This document shows positions 21,897 through 36,279 of a stretch of DNA of 64,000 nt, piece by piece (the first letter of the stretch is position 1; the number at the start of each line of letters is the position of its first letter). The notes beneath the pieces are model-generated. The model was not told the DNA's origin and did not search any database. It worked only from the letters and a program-made list of their open reading frames with translations. A program made the position numbers and the translations under genes. Source of the stretch: Heliocybe sulcata (taxonomy: Eukaryota > Basidiomycota > Agaricomycetes > Gloeophyllales > Gloeophyllaceae); contig ML213545.1 of NCBI GenBank assembly GCA_004369045.1, positions 1 to 64,000 of the forward strand, written 5' to 3'.

Positions 21897-22430
21897 GTAG
21901 GCCCTGCGGAGGGTTGTATCAGTGCTCTGTGATTTCACGCACTCCTCGAATCCTTTGTATATTTATGCTTCCGGGTAACGCGCGCGTCTGTCCGTTCTCT
22001 TCAGGTTGATTCCGATTTCCGTATCATTTATTTATTCTTCCTCCCCACCGGGGCGCTTCAAATTTAAAGATATCTAGTCGTGATCGATTGTACAGCTATG
22101 CTTCTGTGTATCTCATGCCCCTCAGTCCGTACAGTATTGGTTGATGTTTAATGTCATTTATTTATTTTAATGCTCCGCGGTGCCAATCGTCAAGCTCAAG
22201 GCTCAAGGCCTCACAGAGGTCGACTTCAGAATTTGAGGAATTGGTTTATACATCGCTCCTCTTGTATCGATCCTACAGTTTGGACATCCCATGGGCGCGT
22301 TCGCGTACTGATAGTCGACCTCACTCAGTTTCCTTCGATCACACAAGAGAAGGAGCCATGGTGTCCGAGCCGCGCACGAATCGATACCGACGCAACGTCG
22401 TAATCATATTGCTCGCGGCATAATCATAAC
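21897..22430. other. Shared 3' flank between FunK1 E and RIX7
   Basis: No gene is seen. It is the inverted counterpart of 12730-13150 and 14520-14840. AT-rich strings such as TGTCATTTATTTATTTTAATG recur in shortened form in each copy. It probably holds the terminators of two converging genes. Confidence 0.5.
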
Positions 22431-24970
<2,540 letters not shown>

Positions 24971-25314
24971 CGACCTGTTCAATGAGTTCGGTGCCTACCT
25001 AACTCCTTGTCATAATACACTGAAGGATAAAAAAATAGTGACTTACGGAAATATCCATCCCAGACGGCTGAACGAAGTAAAGTTGAAGGACGCGTTGAGG
25101 ACGCGACTTGAATAAATTTTGGCGAGCTTTGTTTCGGGGTCCTAGCCAATACGTCAAGACCCCGAACAGCTCATAGTGATCAGTATTTGTGGCCAGAGGG
25201 CAGTGGGCTCAGAACGCTAGCGAGCAGGCCACACAATTGAAGTTAAGATATCTAGTCGTGCCCGGATTGACCGTCGTGCTTTTCTGACGGTGGCTAACTC
25301 TACTCTAGTGCTCT
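24971..25314. other. Upstream region of RIX7, duplicated in left arm
   Basis: No further RIX7 exon is recognised. On the minus strand a donor-like GTAAGTCACTAT and acceptor-like GAGTTAG occur at about 25053-25005, which would allow an upstream exon. Its translation shows no family match. The same arrangement occurs at 10950-11010. Confidence 0.4.
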
Positions 25315-25826
25315 TTTTTGGTCTTCGCGGCCAAAGGTGGAGGATCCCCCAAGGAAAATGGGCACGACCTGAGTCACTTTTGGCCTATAACAACGCCCTC
25401 GATCCAGAATATCTGCTCCATGTCCTCCCTCCCGAGCTCTCTGGCGACAACTTCATTTGATACCTACTGTCTGAATTGTCCTCATCTCCATTCCCAGTCT
25501 CCTCTGAGTATACCACTTCTGATTACCTGATTCCGAACGAGACTGTCCAGTGCGCGCAGCTCTCAGTCCTCATTCTCCTTCTCTAGCTAACAGGTCACGC
25601 TCCGGCAATATCCCTTTCTCGGCTGCTTGCTAGGGTTTCACTGCGACTACGACTCATCGCACTCATCTTACGAGATATTTCCTGATGAACGCGGAGGTCA
25701 CCTATCGTACGACAACGCAATTGTCACGGCAAGAACACAACAATCTCCACCTATTTCTGCGAGTCTATTGGCGAGCAGGGCTTTATACATTTCCCCGACG
25801 GCAACATTTCCATCGCAATAGCGCAA
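25315..25826 (+). pseudogene. Conserved remnant of unknown function, right-arm copy
   Basis: This is the mirror copy of 9620-10392. Conserved blocks are NALDPEYLLHVLPPELSGD, SSYEIFPDERGGHLSYDNA and TARTQQSPPIS. Stop codons interrupt the frame between blocks, so it is broken here, but the blocks agree with the left copy at the protein level. The family is not recognised. Confidence 0.4.
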
Positions 25827-26067
25827 ACCCTACACCTTCTGATGCGGCGCGCCCCACTGACTCCCCTTCGTCCACGCCTCGTACTTCTCCCAGTCATGTA
25901 TCATAAAGCACTGCTGCCTGCTCGCAATAACAACGCGCGGGCTGCGATCGCAGAGCTCTGCATCGTACTCAGTAATCAACGCGGCGCGCTTATCCTCATC
26001 CACAGTGGGAGTGGAGTAGATCTCGGAGATGGCGCTGACGAGGTTGGCCACCTCGAGGACGGTTTAT
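25827..26067 (-). pseudogene. FAD monooxygenase, last exon only
   Basis: The minus strand reads VANLVSAISEIYSTPTVDED, then ALITEYDAELCDRSPRV and ends SQWGAPHQKV. It matches the last exon of the left-arm monooxygenase with only a few substitutions. Everything upstream has been deleted, and the break lies directly against the last exon of a P450 copy. Confidence 0.8.
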
Positions 26068-26115
26068 GAAGTCATCCGGAGACGTTCGAGTGCATCGTCA
26101 AGAGGCAACAGTATT
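26068..26115 (+). pseudogene. P450 last exon, right-arm remnant
   Basis: The plus strand reads HPETFECIVKRQQ, matching the last exon (HPETFECIIKRRQ) of the intact P450 at 6137-6179. The stop following Q in the intact gene reads TAT here. Nothing else of the P450 remains in this arm. Confidence 0.7.
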
Positions 26116-26344
26116 TGACTCTGGAGGATCAAAGTCCGAAATGTCTCAGCGACCGGACTCTAGCGCGTTCCGTTGGCGAGCGTAAAGGGACAGTTCTCTT
26201 TTGGCGGACGTCAATGTATAATGGCACCTTCCTAGCTATACAGCATTTTGAACGCAGTACGACGATAATCCAAGGTCATTCGGGAACGAGAAGGCACATA
26301 TGCAAATATGCAAAGACTGGAGAACGGGTATGCCCGCCCTCTCG

Positions 26345-27390
26345 CATCACGTCTTGCAATCGCGCTTGTGATGCTTCCAATCGCCGCGCTGACAAGCCCT
26401 AGGCGGAGCGCAATACCTCGCCTTCTTACACCGACCACAACTCAAAACCAGCCGATCTTCTCTCCCGCAGAACGCACAACACACATCGCCCCTCCTCATC
26501 CGCCTCGCGTCTTCCTCCTGGACCACACGCTTCAACGTCCTGTCCTTATGCTTCTGAGTAACGGTCCCCAACAGGCTCCTCGGGCACGTGTGCCCGCTGT
26601 TCTCCACGACATCGACGTTCCCGCCGTGCGCGAGGAACCAGCGCAGGGCATCTACTGCGCGGGGGAGGTCCCGCGCGTCCCAGACCATGCAGATCTCGTG
26701 CGCGGGGACCTCGCCGTAGCGGTTCCGGTGGTTGACGTCGCCGCCCGCGTCGTACAGGAGCCGCGCCAGCTCCGGGTCGAACGCGGGCTTGGTGGAGACG
26801 CTGTGCGCGAGGGCGGTGGTGCCGGAGACGTCTGCGCCGTCGACGGGCAGTTGGGCTACTTGGCGATGGCGAGGTGGCTGGACGCGAGCTGGGTGGCGAG
26901 GAGGAGCACGTTGTAGATGGGGACGTTTGTGGGGCCCCAGCGCAGCCCGTAGAGGTCGGCTGACGCGGACGTGCGCCCGAGATCGTCTGGTTGGCCGGCT
27001 GCCTTGTGCTTTTCGACGCGGGGTTTGGAAATCCCTTTTCACACCCTCGAGATCGCCCATGAGCAAGGAGCGGCCGTAGGTATCGAGATCACATGTCGGG
27101 TCGAGATAGCGGGAGGTGGCGTAGTTGCGCAGGCGTTGCGCTTCCGCGCCTTTGACGGGTCCGTCGCTGGGTGTCCTGTGAGTCTCGTGCTACTGGAATA
27201 GATATTGGCAGACCTGGTGATGAGTTCGTCTGTAGATCTGAGTAGACAGGATATGATCAGGCAGTTGTTACCGAGTGAGTAAGTCGCGTGAGTGGCATGG
27301 AGCGTACCTCCCTTGCCCTTTGTCCAGGCCCTGCGTAACTGACATGATTTCTGCCCTTATCCTTGCTTCGTCGCGTGTCACACGTCTCAT
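26345..27390 (-). pseudogene. Ankyrin/MYND zinc-finger protein, frame-disrupted
   Basis: The ATG at 27390 opens MRRVTRDEARIRAEIMS. Small exons follow (introns 27307-27238 and a very short 38-nt one at 27213-27176), then LRNYATSRYLDPTCDLDTYG. An ankyrin-like region gives ADLYGLRWGPTNVPIYNVLL, GADVSGTTALAHSVSTK and DAGGDVNHRNRYGEVPAHEI. The C-terminus is a MYND zinc finger: CAFCGREDRLVLSCGRC, YCAPPRACQRGDWKHHKRDC. The frame changes twice, near 27010 and near 26863, without convincing introns, so the gene is probably broken. A sequencing error or an unusual intron is an alternative. MYND-ankyrin proteins are common in mushrooms and usually bind partner proteins. Confidence 0.7.
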
Positions 27391-28589
27391 AATATCAAGA
27401 AATTTGGTTGGATGGTGTATATGTAAATGAGAGACTCAGACGACTAGAACCGCAGTTCGAGATCAAGAGACGCGATGTGATGTGACGGGAAAAGCGTGCG
27501 ACGACGCGTAGCAATCACGTGGTGCGAACACTCGTCTCAAAGTATCCCTATCGAGTGCGCATTTGGCAAGTCCGCAGTATAGAGGTTGCAGCTGTACATG
27601 TTGTGAGTTTGACTCCACGCAGCAAGGATATCGACCCTCGGGTTCGAATGCGTAGGTACAGTACTTGTGTAAGGATGGCTACACTACGATTTTGCCACGG
27701 TCGCCCTTTTATGTCTGTCCATTCTATAGTCTCCTTTGATATTCTGTCCCAACTGTCTTCTCTGGGGTATAGTGCACATTGGGAGGTTGGTTTCCGTACG
27801 ACGACGAGAGGAGAACAGGCTTCTTCCACAACCGAAGGTCTGTCCTGTCGATACGCGAACGTAGCTATGCTATTCATATTCATGCATTTCGTCTTGCGAT
27901 CTGGATGTATACAAAGTATGTCATCTAAAGCAGCGCACATTCTGGAAGGAAATAGCGCGAAGGACGGATACAGCCAATCTCCGAGCTTGCAGGAGGATAA
28001 TCCATCTACTTTTGCGAGACGTCGCCGCTCCGTAGCGAAGTGTATCTCCGTATGAGCAAGAAACGGCTCTTGCATTTCAGCATGTTGTAGTTTAATGAGA
28101 GCTTATTTAACGTTTAGTCAGTAAATACCCGTGCGGAGAAGAACAAGTCGCAACTTGACAGTTACTGACAGAGAATTGGCAGTGATTTGGACCCCTAGGG
28201 TGTATACAGCGTGAGCAGGCATTTATGTGGACACGTTGACTGTACCTGCGCGTGGTAAACAAGTGATTGATCCAAAATAACAAGACTGTAGCTCACGGGC
28301 GTCGCAAATAGGATTCCCCGCAGTCATGGTAGCGTTTGGGACACCCGTGTGAGGCGTCAAGAAACCACAATCAGTTGGAAAGACCGGAGCGTCGCATGGA
28401 CGACGCGGACAGGTAGCGATGAGAAGTGCTGCCAGATTGGTGAGATGACCTCGGTCGGTAAAGACAATCTCTATTATCACTGTCAACGGGTATATGAGCG
28501 ACTCTGGGCCTGGAATAGAGGAAGCGAAAGGCCTCACCAGAACCCCGGGGATAGTCCTTCCACGATGCACATGACGTCGGCAAAGTTGA
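27391..28589. other. Intergenic, no supported gene
   Basis: Long open frames overlap on opposite strands at 27519-28075 (about 175 codons each), but neither has a recognisable domain, a clear start context or splice-supported extension. I do not call them. Confidence 0.4.
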
Positions 28590-29859
28590 TCCGTTAACGT
28601 TAAGATACAAGCTTTAAGAGTGTGACAATCGAGTTCCGCTGCGAGATGAAGTGGCGGTACGCGAAGGCGACACGATTGACGTGACTTGTAGGTGTCGGTG
28701 GGTGCGAAAAGTCAATCTTGAGCTCGGGATCTTCTGCTGGCAGTTTAAGCTTCGGGACTACCTCTGATCGCCGACCGGGCTTGCTGCGACGGTATGCATC
28801 CATACCTTCAAGTATCTTCGCCTCTCGTTGCAAAAGAAGTGTCGATGGGCCTGTGAGGAGTCTTAATGATCAGATGTTCGGCCATAACAAAACCTACGGT
28901 CCTGGACACGGAACAGAAACGAGATCTGCGCAAACGTAAGGGCGATACACGCCACTTGTGGGTGCGTATGGGTCCATAAATTTAGACCGACGCCTAATTA
29001 TAGCAAAGTCCGCTCCGGATTCGAGTGAAATAACCGTGCTGAAAACCATCGAGCATATGAACCACGTACAACAGAGGTTATCTTTCTGACGCACCTCACA
29101 TTCAACCATCCCAGTGCCCTTTGCTTGTACTCGGATGGCTGCCACGAAGCCCTGCCCTAACGCCGGCCCGCGCACCCCGACCCGATCTCCCGGTCCACGC
29201 CGTTGGTCCCAGTTTATCCACAAAATAGCGCCCACTTTGCCATTGTCCCGCCCAACCCAGCAACGCCACAGGGTCGCCATTTCCAATCCCACCTCGTGTC
29301 CGCAGCGTGGTCGTGGCGAAGAAGGCCTGGGCAGCTTCGCGTGGGAGCGATCGCACCAGCACGCCCGGATGTCGATCTCTGCCCAAACTGAGCGTCCCCG
29401 CTAATTATAGCGCTGTGGCGAGCACTCTCGAGCATGTTATACGACTTGTTCATCGTCTATGCTCATCATTTATCGCAATGGCCAAAAAAACCGGCTCATC
29501 GACGGACTGGAGGGAGAATACCTCGCAGGACGCAAGGCTGCAGTGATCGACCGGCACAGCGGTGCCGTGGCCAAAGGTCAAAGTGCAGGACCGCCTTCCT
29601 AGCACTTTGACATCAAGACGGGACCCACAAACCGTTCTTTGTGACGCCCACAAGGCTTAAAAGTCGCCTGCAATTTCCCCTTGCCCATATCCCCCCACTT
29701 CCGAGCACCTATCGCCTCCGCGTCCGATACCTCCCTTTACGCGTTAGCCCTCTGCTGAATACGCGATCAACATCACTTCGACGCCACTCGCCACACTCGC
29801 GCTCGACGCCACTCCGCCCAACGCACACCCTCGCATCCAACACAAGTCCACGACTCACC

Positions 29860-31556
29860 ATGCCCGACTCACCTCCGCCCACCACCCCCAAACCAGGCGC
29901 CGCCTCGCCGCCCCAAGACCCCGACACATTCGACATCTGGTCCTGGCTCAAATTCACCGACGACAAGGTACGCCTCCCCCTCTCCTCCAACCAAACCCAC
30001 ACTAACTCGCCACACAGACCCCAGAGCCAGTCGAAACCCCCGCAGACACACCCGACCCCTGGCTCGCCATCGCCGACTTCTGCACCGCCGTCCTCCCCCC
30101 TCCCTCCGCCACCGCCCAACCCGCCCTCCGCCGGCGCACCCTCGACGACGCCCGCGTCCTCGGCAACCCCGCCGAGATCATGGGCCCCCCCGTCCAGTCC
30201 ACCCACTCCACCGCATCCGCACCGCCACCCATCTCGCCTCCCCTGCCCTTGCCCGTCCCCGAAACCACATCCTTCTCACCGGCGCCCCAGCCCAGCCATC
30301 TAACCTGGTCCGCAGACCTGACCATGGCAGACTTTGAGTTCAACATGGTCAGCCGCGCGGACCTCTTCCTCACCGCGCCAGCACTCACTCACCGCTCGCG
30401 CGAGCCCACGCCTTTCACCTTCCGCGAGCCCACGCCCTTCACCTTCCGCACGCCCATCCCCACCTCCCGCCGCTCCGTCACCCCACCCCGCGCCTCTCTC
30501 TTCTCAGACAACTCCGACGCGCGCTCCGCACAGGGCGGCAGAAAAGTCATCGAGATCTCAGACGACTCAGACGACGAGCAACGCACCCGCACCCGCACCC
30601 CTCCCCCTCCCTCCCTTCCTTACCCGTCCTCTTCCAGACGCGCCAGGACTCCTCCGTTCACGCCGACTAGGAACGCCACCCCAGGCCCAGGCCCTTCGAC
30701 AGTCGCTCGCCGCCAACACCCCCCCGCACCCGCCTCTCCTCCCCCCACTCCACGGCCCTACACAGGCGGCAAGGCTCCCCGCAACCTCGAGCTCCACCGC
30801 CAAACGCCCTACCCACCCTCAAAGCCCCATCCCCAGCCCAAGAACAAGGGCAAGCAGCGTGCCCCCGCCGACGACGACGACGAGCCCACGCAGACAAAGC
30901 GAAAAGGCAAGCAGAAGGAAACGCCACTCGAGGCGGACGTACCGCGCCCGGTCCTCGCGCTCAACTTCGACCCCGCAGACTACGACTTGTCCTTGTCCGC
31001 TCAAGACGAGGGAGAGGAGGAGGAGGAAGAGGAGGAGGAGGAGCGGCGCGCCTCCTCGTCGGCGGTACAGCTCGAGGACACCGAGGAGGACGAGTACGAG
31101 CCGAGCGACGACAGCGACGACGAGCGCGACGGCAGCTGGTCTCCGAGCGGCAGTGGCAGCGGCAGCGGCACCCAAAAACGCAAGGCGTCCAAACCCAAGC
31201 CCTCCACCTCTCCCGCCCGTCCCTCCAAAAAGCAACGCACCCTCCCCTCTCCCGCCCAGCTGCGCAAAACCACGCGGCACGGCGCCTCCGAGTGGCTCTG
31301 CCCGCACGCGGGCTGCGGGCACCGCACCAAGGCCAAGGGCGACATGGACCGGCACCTGCAGAGCGCGGCGCACATGGCGCCCGCGTGGGCGTGCAAGCGG
31401 TGCGGGCACCCGTTCCAGAGGCATGATTCGATGAAGAGGCATTGTGAGGGGCGGGCGTGTCCCGGGGGGAGGCATGCGGTGGGGGAGTGTGATGGGGCGC
31501 ATGAGCATGGGTGTGAGGACGAGGAGGAGGAGGAGGAGGAGGGGGGGAGGCGGTGA
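29860..31556 (+). CDS. C2H2 zinc-finger protein, 548 aa
   Basis: Two exons (29860-29967, 30018-31556; 50-nt intron) give exactly 549 codons. The first 300 residues are Pro/Ser/Thr-rich and disordered, with a perfect repeat of REPTPFTF and a [15 protein letters not shown] block. An acidic run of Glu follows at about residue 370, then a basic segment. Two fingers close the protein: WLCPHAGCGHRTKAKGDMD with RHLQSAAH, and WACKRCGHPFQRHDSMKRHC. The C-terminus is again Glu-rich. A nuclear, DNA-binding role is inferred from the fingers. A TATA-like CTTAAAAG lies near 29655, where the paralogue has TATATAAG. The very high C content of the exon makes many shadow frames. The paralogue is at 60455-62240. 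Confidence 0.8.
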
Positions 31557-32905
31557 TGGAGGGTGCCACCAAGAGGGGGGCGGTCGAGTCCTATGGGTTT
31601 GGGTACGGCTTTTGTTCGCGCAAGTGGCATTCTTCGGTTTCGATGGATGATTTCGCTTACCTTTTGTATTGTTCGTCGCGGCTATCATTCACGTTTTTCT
31701 CTCTTCGCTATTGTTCATTGTCCACATCGTGTAGTTTAGTTTCCTGCTTCGGTCGTATTATCTTGGTGTAGTTTATTGACGTCCTGTTGTATTTCTTTCT
31801 TATTCATTCTCTTGGATTCAAATTCGGGCTTCAACTCAGTGAACGCACACCAGCTGGGACGAACGCAGACCGTGGGTCCAAACACAACATAGGGACTGTC
31901 GTGTCCATGAGCAGCGCCGCCATCTCGCACTAAAACGATGATGATCCCGAGCGACTAGATCGCGAAAAGAACAGCAGATTAGGAACGAACGTCGGTAGAC
32001 AAGATTACTCGAGGTCCGTCCGTATTGGCAGCGACTGCTCCTCCTTCGCCAGCGCATCCCAGTCTGCCGATCAAGTTATAGCATGCTGAACAGACCACTA
32101 CGCGGAGAGCCGAGTGAAGGATAAATGGAGTACCGCACCGTAAACGTGACTGGAAAGCACCAGAAGAAGTCCAGAAGGGTCACTGGGTCTTCACGAAGAG
32201 GGAATGACGTGAAGCTGCTTGAACACCGCTGCGTAAAGGAGGAAGAGCTTGTGAATCCACGGGCGCCAACCAAATAGACCCGCGAGCAACGGGAACGCAG
32301 ACGATCTTCGCCGTACGGAGGAGGGTGCCGTGGAGTCTCGGTTTTCCAGTCAGGATAACGATCTTCTTGGGAGGCCTCTGAGTAGATCGAGAAGAGGAGA
32401 GTCATACAAGATGAGCAGCGATACCGACATCGACCTCGCTGTTCTCTCTAATCCGAGAGACAGTGCATCAGATGCACAGCACCGACGGGACCAAAGAGAC
32501 CGATGCCTACCTGTCGCGGTATAGATGCGTCTCCACGACGCCCGTCGGTCATCTACTGTAATCGCACCTCCTCTACCGCTTCGGCAGCATCTCCACCGCC
32601 ATTTATACGTCTACCAGGAGCAGGGGCCTGTGCTTGTAGCATAACAGAAGTAGCCCGTTTCCATAGTTTGTGGGTCCCCTCTTGACGGGCGCCTAATCGA
32701 CGACGGGCGAAGAAACCTCAGGTGCGGAGCGTAACGCGATTCTCTCATGCATACGCTGGCTCAGAGACGGCAGGAGCTTCAGCAAAGAGCTAGAAGATGT
32801 TGCAGGCTCAGCGGGGGACGGCGAGAAGGCAGGTAAGAGTGGAATAAGAACACGTCAATATTCAATATTCAATACCAGCGACTGCCGGCATTGGCCGATG
32901 GCCCT
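31557..32905. other. 3' flank of zinc-finger gene 1
   Basis: No gene is supported. The region is duplicated at 62390-63136. On the minus strand a TATA-like box (CGTATAAATGGCGG near 32612) and donor-like sequences at equivalent places in both copies (CGACAG before GTAGGC, GAGAG before GTAAGC) hint at a transcript. No protein frame is conserved well enough to call. Confidence 0.35.
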
Positions 32906-34263
32906 TGCCCCTCCCCGCCACCTTGTTCGATCCGGGCTCTAGTGAAAGCCGTCACGCACGCGTGCAAACAACGAAACTTTCCGCTCGGGGCGAAAGGTCG
33001 TCTGTCATCACATTTACATGCAAGCCTAGGTTGCGCTCGTTTATGCCGATTGCCTTCACAGGTATGGTTTGAGCGACTACTATCCCAAATATTAAGAGCA
33101 AGCGCGAGCGACGAAATGGATCGAGCGGAACGTCCACTGGCTTAATGTTTCTACTTGCTCACTGCACATGAATATTAATAGCCGGAACAGATCGATTCCA
33201 TGGCAGACGTAGAATGAACGTGAGCCCAACGACCCTACTCACGCTGAACCCGAGTCTACGAGGGTAGTACCCTCATCCTCGTCAGTCCTGACCTGAATTC
33301 CGCTTGTCATGCTTTCAGAATGCCCACCTTGATCTACGCTTACATTTGTGCAGTACGTCTCCCCCTCCTCCCGCCTCACACTCATTCTTCTCCCTTTCCC
33401 TCAGAGGTGCCGAATCCCAGCCACTCGCATCGCAATTGCACCTCTATATCCATGCCTCTTGTGCCATCCCGGATTATAGTCTCTACTCCATCCGCTATCC
33501 CAGCTAGACAAATGTGTGCTTCTTCTATCCCTACAAAGCATCTCTCTACAGAAGACAAGCGCCAGCGCCCACACAACTTCTCACAAGCTCTACGATTCAG
33601 AATGGACTAGCCATACTGCCTTCAAAATCAAAAGCACGACTCAAAATGCGAGCTTATCTCTCCTCGCACATCTGTACGCAACGCTCCTCTGCCAGGCACA
33701 GACTGTTTCCTAACGGCTCATTATCCTCTACTCCAAATTCATCGCGACAAACGCCCTTGCTCCCCAACACCCTCACCCCTTTCTTATTCCCAACCCGCTC
33801 ACTGTCTTTTCACCACCACCATTACCTCCCTCGCGTGAAGCACGTCTATCAAGCGCCTCACCTCCACGCCCACTCATTGCTACTACGCTTCCGCCGCCTG
33901 CGAATACACACATTTGTGCGTACGAACATATTTAAGCTCACCCGACACCGCGTGTCCTTATGTGCCACTCTACTTACAGAGCCCCGAGCGATCTTCAGGC
34001 ACACGTCGGATCAGTGTTTACTCAGCTTCTACTCTGCTGACACCGAACCTCCCCGGTCATCACGGCGATGCTGAGGCAGGTTTGTACCAGCGGGGATAGC
34101 AGCCGTTCTCGGTCCTCAATACTTGTGGGGAAGATCTCTCCCATGGTGCACGTTCATCTTTCCTAGGTCTCTGCCTTTAAAAGAGGAGCACAAGCGTCTC
34201 TATCATTCGCCATCCCCACGACAGCGGAGCACCAGAACCCCTCCTACCCGCTCTCACTCCCAG
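32906..34263. other. Intergenic, no supported gene
   Basis: Several pyrimidine-rich open frames occur on the plus strand but have low-complexity translations. The last few hundred bases probably contain the promoter of the secreted protein that follows. Confidence 0.4.
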
Positions 34264-34863
34264 ATGCGTCTCGCCTTCGTTGCATCCGCTCTCTCTGCGC
34301 TCGCAGCGCCCGTCCTGGGCGTTGTCATCAGTACGCCCACTAACAACTCCCCATCTCACTTTCTTCAACTAACGTCACACATCCAACAGCCACAACAGAA
34401 ACAGTATCTTACATCCAGACCTGCCCCTACTTCGTCTACACGCCCTACTGGACAGTCACCGACGCAAGCGTCACGAAAACCCTATCTCTCCCATCCACGT
34501 ACGTACCTACTCTCTCATCAACGAACACATCTGATCAGCCTGCGACGGTAGGACCACCTCAACCTTTTACGTCACCGAGTTCAGCCTGAGCGGCATCCCC
34601 ATCTTCACCTTACCGACCCCGCCCGCTTCCCTCGATCCCAGCGCAACATATACAACCACCGTCGTAGACTACGTGCGTGTCGAATTGCGCCACCAATTGC
34701 TCTTGCGTTGACTTGTTATTGTCTGTAGCCGTGCACCACGACAGAGGGCGTCGCGACGATTCCCACCACGAAGACCGTCTATAGCGGTACGACCACCACC
34801 ACGGCGTGGGCCGCGACTGAGACTGTCACGAGCGTTGTGGCGACGTTGACGTATTTTGGTTAG
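34264..34863 (+). CDS. Small secreted Thr-rich protein, 143 aa
   Basis: Four exons (34264-34330, 34390-34498, 34552-34672, 34729-34863) give exactly 144 codons. A clear signal peptide, MRLAFVASALSALAAPVLG, is followed by TETVSYIQTCPYFVYTPYW, TTSTFYVTEFSLSGIPIF and a Thr-rich tail TVYSGTTTTTAWAATETVTS. The two Cys residues (TCPY and PCTT) may pair. Length and composition fit small secreted proteins of mushrooms or cell-wall-associated O-mannosylated proteins; the function is unknown. All introns are 53-59 nt with GT-AG ends. I know of no named family for it. Confidence 0.75.
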
Positions 34864-36279
34864 GATGGGAAGGGAATGGGTATTGTTTGTCGTCTTTAGT
34901 TAGTATTGTCGAGCAATGTGCCACATTCGTGAACGTGCAATGAAGAATGGCTAAGCCGACGGCATCTCGTTTGGGCCGAGTAAAAGCGCCCGAGGGTTAA
35001 CGCCCTCTCTACCTTCATCTGGCCCACACTCCTTGCTCCAGGTACCTCCGGGACCGAGCTCAGCGACAGGCCTCAGGAAGAAACATCCCCATCCGGGTTC
35101 GGCATCTATGCATGGTGTCAACAGACTGCCCCATGGCCCATGGGTGTCCTCTCGGTTGTATCAACACGAGAAAGGGGATCCTCTGTCTCACAAGACAGCC
35201 TAAGTGTTATCCGTACCTGGTCGATGATCGACTGTCGACTCGTCTAGCACCCGAGTTCAATCGGCGATGGCGACCGCACTATGGTCATATCGAGTGCAGT
35301 TTCCGAAGACCGCTGACCACTTAAGGGGACGAGATTCATCGGACTTGTTGGCTCGCATGCTAAGCATCAACCTGAAAACCAACGATCAAAAGAGGCACAT
35401 AAGAGACGCGGCCCACTGCCATTGCTTGGCCTCAGTATGTGGTGTATCTCCTCTCATAGTCCGAGGGTCTCATTCGCAGCAGATCCGTCTTTTCGCTCTC
35501 GCACCCGCACTGCGCGTGCAAGTCAGTGAGTCCTTCCACGTACTGCTCTTGCTCTCAGCGCATATCGCCCCACTATACAGCCTCCACATGGACGACACCT
35601 ACATCCAGACTTGCCCCCACACAATCTTCTACCCGCCCCGACGATAAAAGCAGCTTCTACCACAGAGACCATCTCTCTACCGTACACCATCCTCCTGACA
35701 GCCCATGACAAAACAAACTGAGCGTCTCTCCGTTCTAACACGACGAACACATTCTCAGTGGCATAATTCTCCCTGTCTTCTACGAGCCCACGCCGACTGT
35801 CGTCTACTATGCCAGTGCCCGCGCCGCCTCTTTAATCTTTCTGCCGCTGATGTAGATGGCTGCCAAGGCTTGCACGACGTTTGAAAAGACTGTGATCTTG
35901 TCGATCTCCTTGGTAGCACCTCGCCCCTGGATCTCTTGGATGCTCGGAGGTCGATTGTCCCGAGTCTGGCCTCCAGTTCGAAGGTGGGATAACCTCTTCG
36001 CTCCTTTTCTCGAGGAGAGTGCGAGCGTCCACCCCGGCTAATAATCCTGCGTCAATACAACCTCGCGGGTCTGTTGAACGGTCCACGCCCCGCACTGGAA
36101 CGGGACTCCCAAGCCATCGGTCAACGGATACCCCCATTCGCTCCGGATCCATCGATAGTAGGGATATCGGACAGCCCACTAGCATTCCGCTGGCCAGGCT
36201 GCCGCAGACAGACACCATCAAGCCAGGCATACTCTACGCCTAGACGGTGCAGTCCATCGCACACTGCTTCACTGGCGAC
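34864..36279. other. Intergenic with possible secreted-protein relic
   Basis: At 35045-35112 lies the second copy of the short repeat seen at 5925-6015. At about 35590-35640 the plus strand reads DTYIQTCPHTIFYP, close to SYIQTCPYFVYTP of the secreted protein at 34.3 kb, so a decayed copy may lie here. No other gene is seen. Confidence 0.35.

Larger units (their letters stand above)
28590..32905. repeat. Direct duplication, copy 1 (zinc-finger unit)
   Basis: This segment is the partner of about 59200-63140 in the same orientation. Shared landmarks include the upstream strings GTACGCGAAG and CTGATCGCCGAC, the promoter string GCACTTTGACATCA, the zinc-finger gene, and the end at CCGGCATTGGCCGATG (32886-32901 here, 63121-63136 there). 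Divergence is substantial outside the gene. Confidence 0.75.

Noticed and set aside
27640-27665. GGTTCGAATGC string resembling a tRNA T-arm
   Set aside because: No matching D-arm, anticodon stem or acceptor stem could be placed around it.
27519-28075. Two long overlapping frames on opposite strands, about 175 codons each
   Set aside because: No domain, no splice-supported context and mutual overlap; at most one could be real and nothing favours either.
30334-31688. Long frames of 200-366 codons in other frames over zinc-finger gene 1
   Set aside because: They are shadows caused by the extreme C/G bias of the exon; translations are Arg/Pro/Ser low complexity.
32330-32524. Plus-strand frame sharing a few residues and a stop position with 62800-62915
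   Set aside because: Similarity is explained by the DNA duplication and most residues differ; the minus strand has equally good splice-like signals.
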